Below, in pieces: positions 5,545-5,968 of a stretch of 5,968 nt of DNA. The notes under the pieces are model-generated. The model worked only from the letters and a program-made list of their open reading frames with translations. It searched no databases and had not been told where the DNA came from. The stretch comes from Anaerolineales bacterium. GTDB lineage: Bacteria > Chloroflexota > Anaerolineae > Anaerolineales > UBA6663. Location of the stretch: contig JAEURL010000462.1 in assembly GCA_016789165.1 (NCBI GenBank), positions 1 to 5,968 on the forward strand, written 5' to 3'. Made by a program: the position numbers and the translations under genes. Within the stretch, counting starts at the first letter, position 1. Every line of letters starts with the position of its first letter.

Positions 5545-5968
5545 TCAGCGGGCCTCCAGCACGCAGGCCTCGAACGGCGCCAGGGTCAGGTGCCGGCCCT
5601 GCAGCCGGCGATGGGCGCCGGGCGCGCTGCTCAGGCGCAGCTCCCAGGCCGCCTCCGGCGGCGGGCTGTCCAGGCGCACGTCCACGGGCCAGCCGAAGAA
5701 GTTGAGGGCCACCAGCGCGGTCTGCGCCGGCGTCTGGCGCAGATAGGCCAGCACCTCCACCGGCCGCTCGGTGAGCGGCCAGAAGCGGCCGTGCCGCAGG
5801 GCCGGCATTTCCCGGCGCAGGCGCAGCAGCGCCCGGTAGTGGTTGAGGATCGAGGCCGGGTCGGCGGACTGCGCGGCCACGTTGCGGCGCGCGTAGTCCG
5901 GCTGGACGGGCAGCCACGGCCGGCCGGCCGTGAAGCCGGCCTGCGGGGCCGGCGCCCACTGCATGGGC
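5545..5968 (-). CDS. GH13 alpha-glucosidase / oligo-1,6-glucosidase-type enzyme, C-terminal part (partial)
   Basis: The frame enters from the right edge (first full codon at 5967) and stops at TGA 5547-5545, showing 140 C-terminal residues. The segment starts PMQWAPAPQAGFTAGRPWLP, the conserved block late in the (beta/alpha)8 barrel of GH13 enzymes such as alpha-glucosidases, oligo-1,6-glucosidases and sucrose or trehalulose-type hydrolases. The helix ILNHYRALLRLRREMPALRHG follows in two parts (about 40-60), and the last 80 residues form the C-terminal beta-sandwich ending in APFEACVLEAR. The visible part lacks the catalytic Asp/Glu/Asp residues, which lie outside the window. The Met at 5964 is internal and not the start. 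The usual Asp after MQW is Ala here. The enzyme is expected to release glucose from alpha-linked oligosaccharides; exact linkage preference cannot be told. Confidence 0.9.
   Translation of the reverse strand, partial: PMQWAPAPQAGFTAGRPWLPVQPDYARRNVAAQSADPASILNHYRALLRLRREMPALRHGRFWPLTERPVEVLAYLRQTPAQTALVALNFFGWPVDVRLDSPPPEAAWELRLSSAPGAHRRLQGRHLTLAPFEACVLEAR

Overview
The window is a GC-rich bacterial chromosome segment, densely coded, with no tRNA, rRNA, CRISPR array or mobile element that I can see. The high GC content, strong GC preference at third codon positions and gene types (a short orphan protein after a GH13 glucosidase, a double-domain GNAT, a compact SulP transporter) would fit a Chloroflexota (Anaerolineae/Caldilineae-like) genome. 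That placement is an inference from gene style, and no marker gene is present to prove it.

Left part, plus strand (1-1776): the 3' end of an unrecognised gene, then a GNAT-family acetyltransferase (263-1105), then a glyoxalase-like VOC protein (1102-1776) whose start codon overlaps the GNAT stop codon (ATGA). The last two are almost certainly translated from one mRNA.

Right part, minus strand (1792-5968): reading in the direction of transcription, the window opens with the C-terminal part of a GH13 alpha-glucosidase. A 138-residue orphan protein follows, starting immediately after the glucosidase stop (TGAATG). A short control region (5037-5131) then carries a perfect TATAAT promoter, an inverted repeat centred on it, and a hairpin followed by a T-run. 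It leads into a SulP anion transporter with a STAS domain, a RidA-family protein and a patatin-like phospholipase, spaced by 21 and 35 bases and very probably one operon. After a further 102 bases lies a 41-codon membrane microprotein gene with a near-ideal Shine-Dalgarno sequence, ending 15 bases from the convergent VOC gene.

Functionally this is an ordinary metabolic and membrane region: sugar hydrolysis, anion uptake, removal of reactive enamine/imine metabolites, lipid hydrolysis, and small-molecule acetylation or glyoxalase-type chemistry. I found no convincing evidence of a wholly new system. The points most worth checking are the unlisted microprotein, the control region before sulP with its possible attenuator, and substitutions in motif residues of the patatin and RidA proteins.
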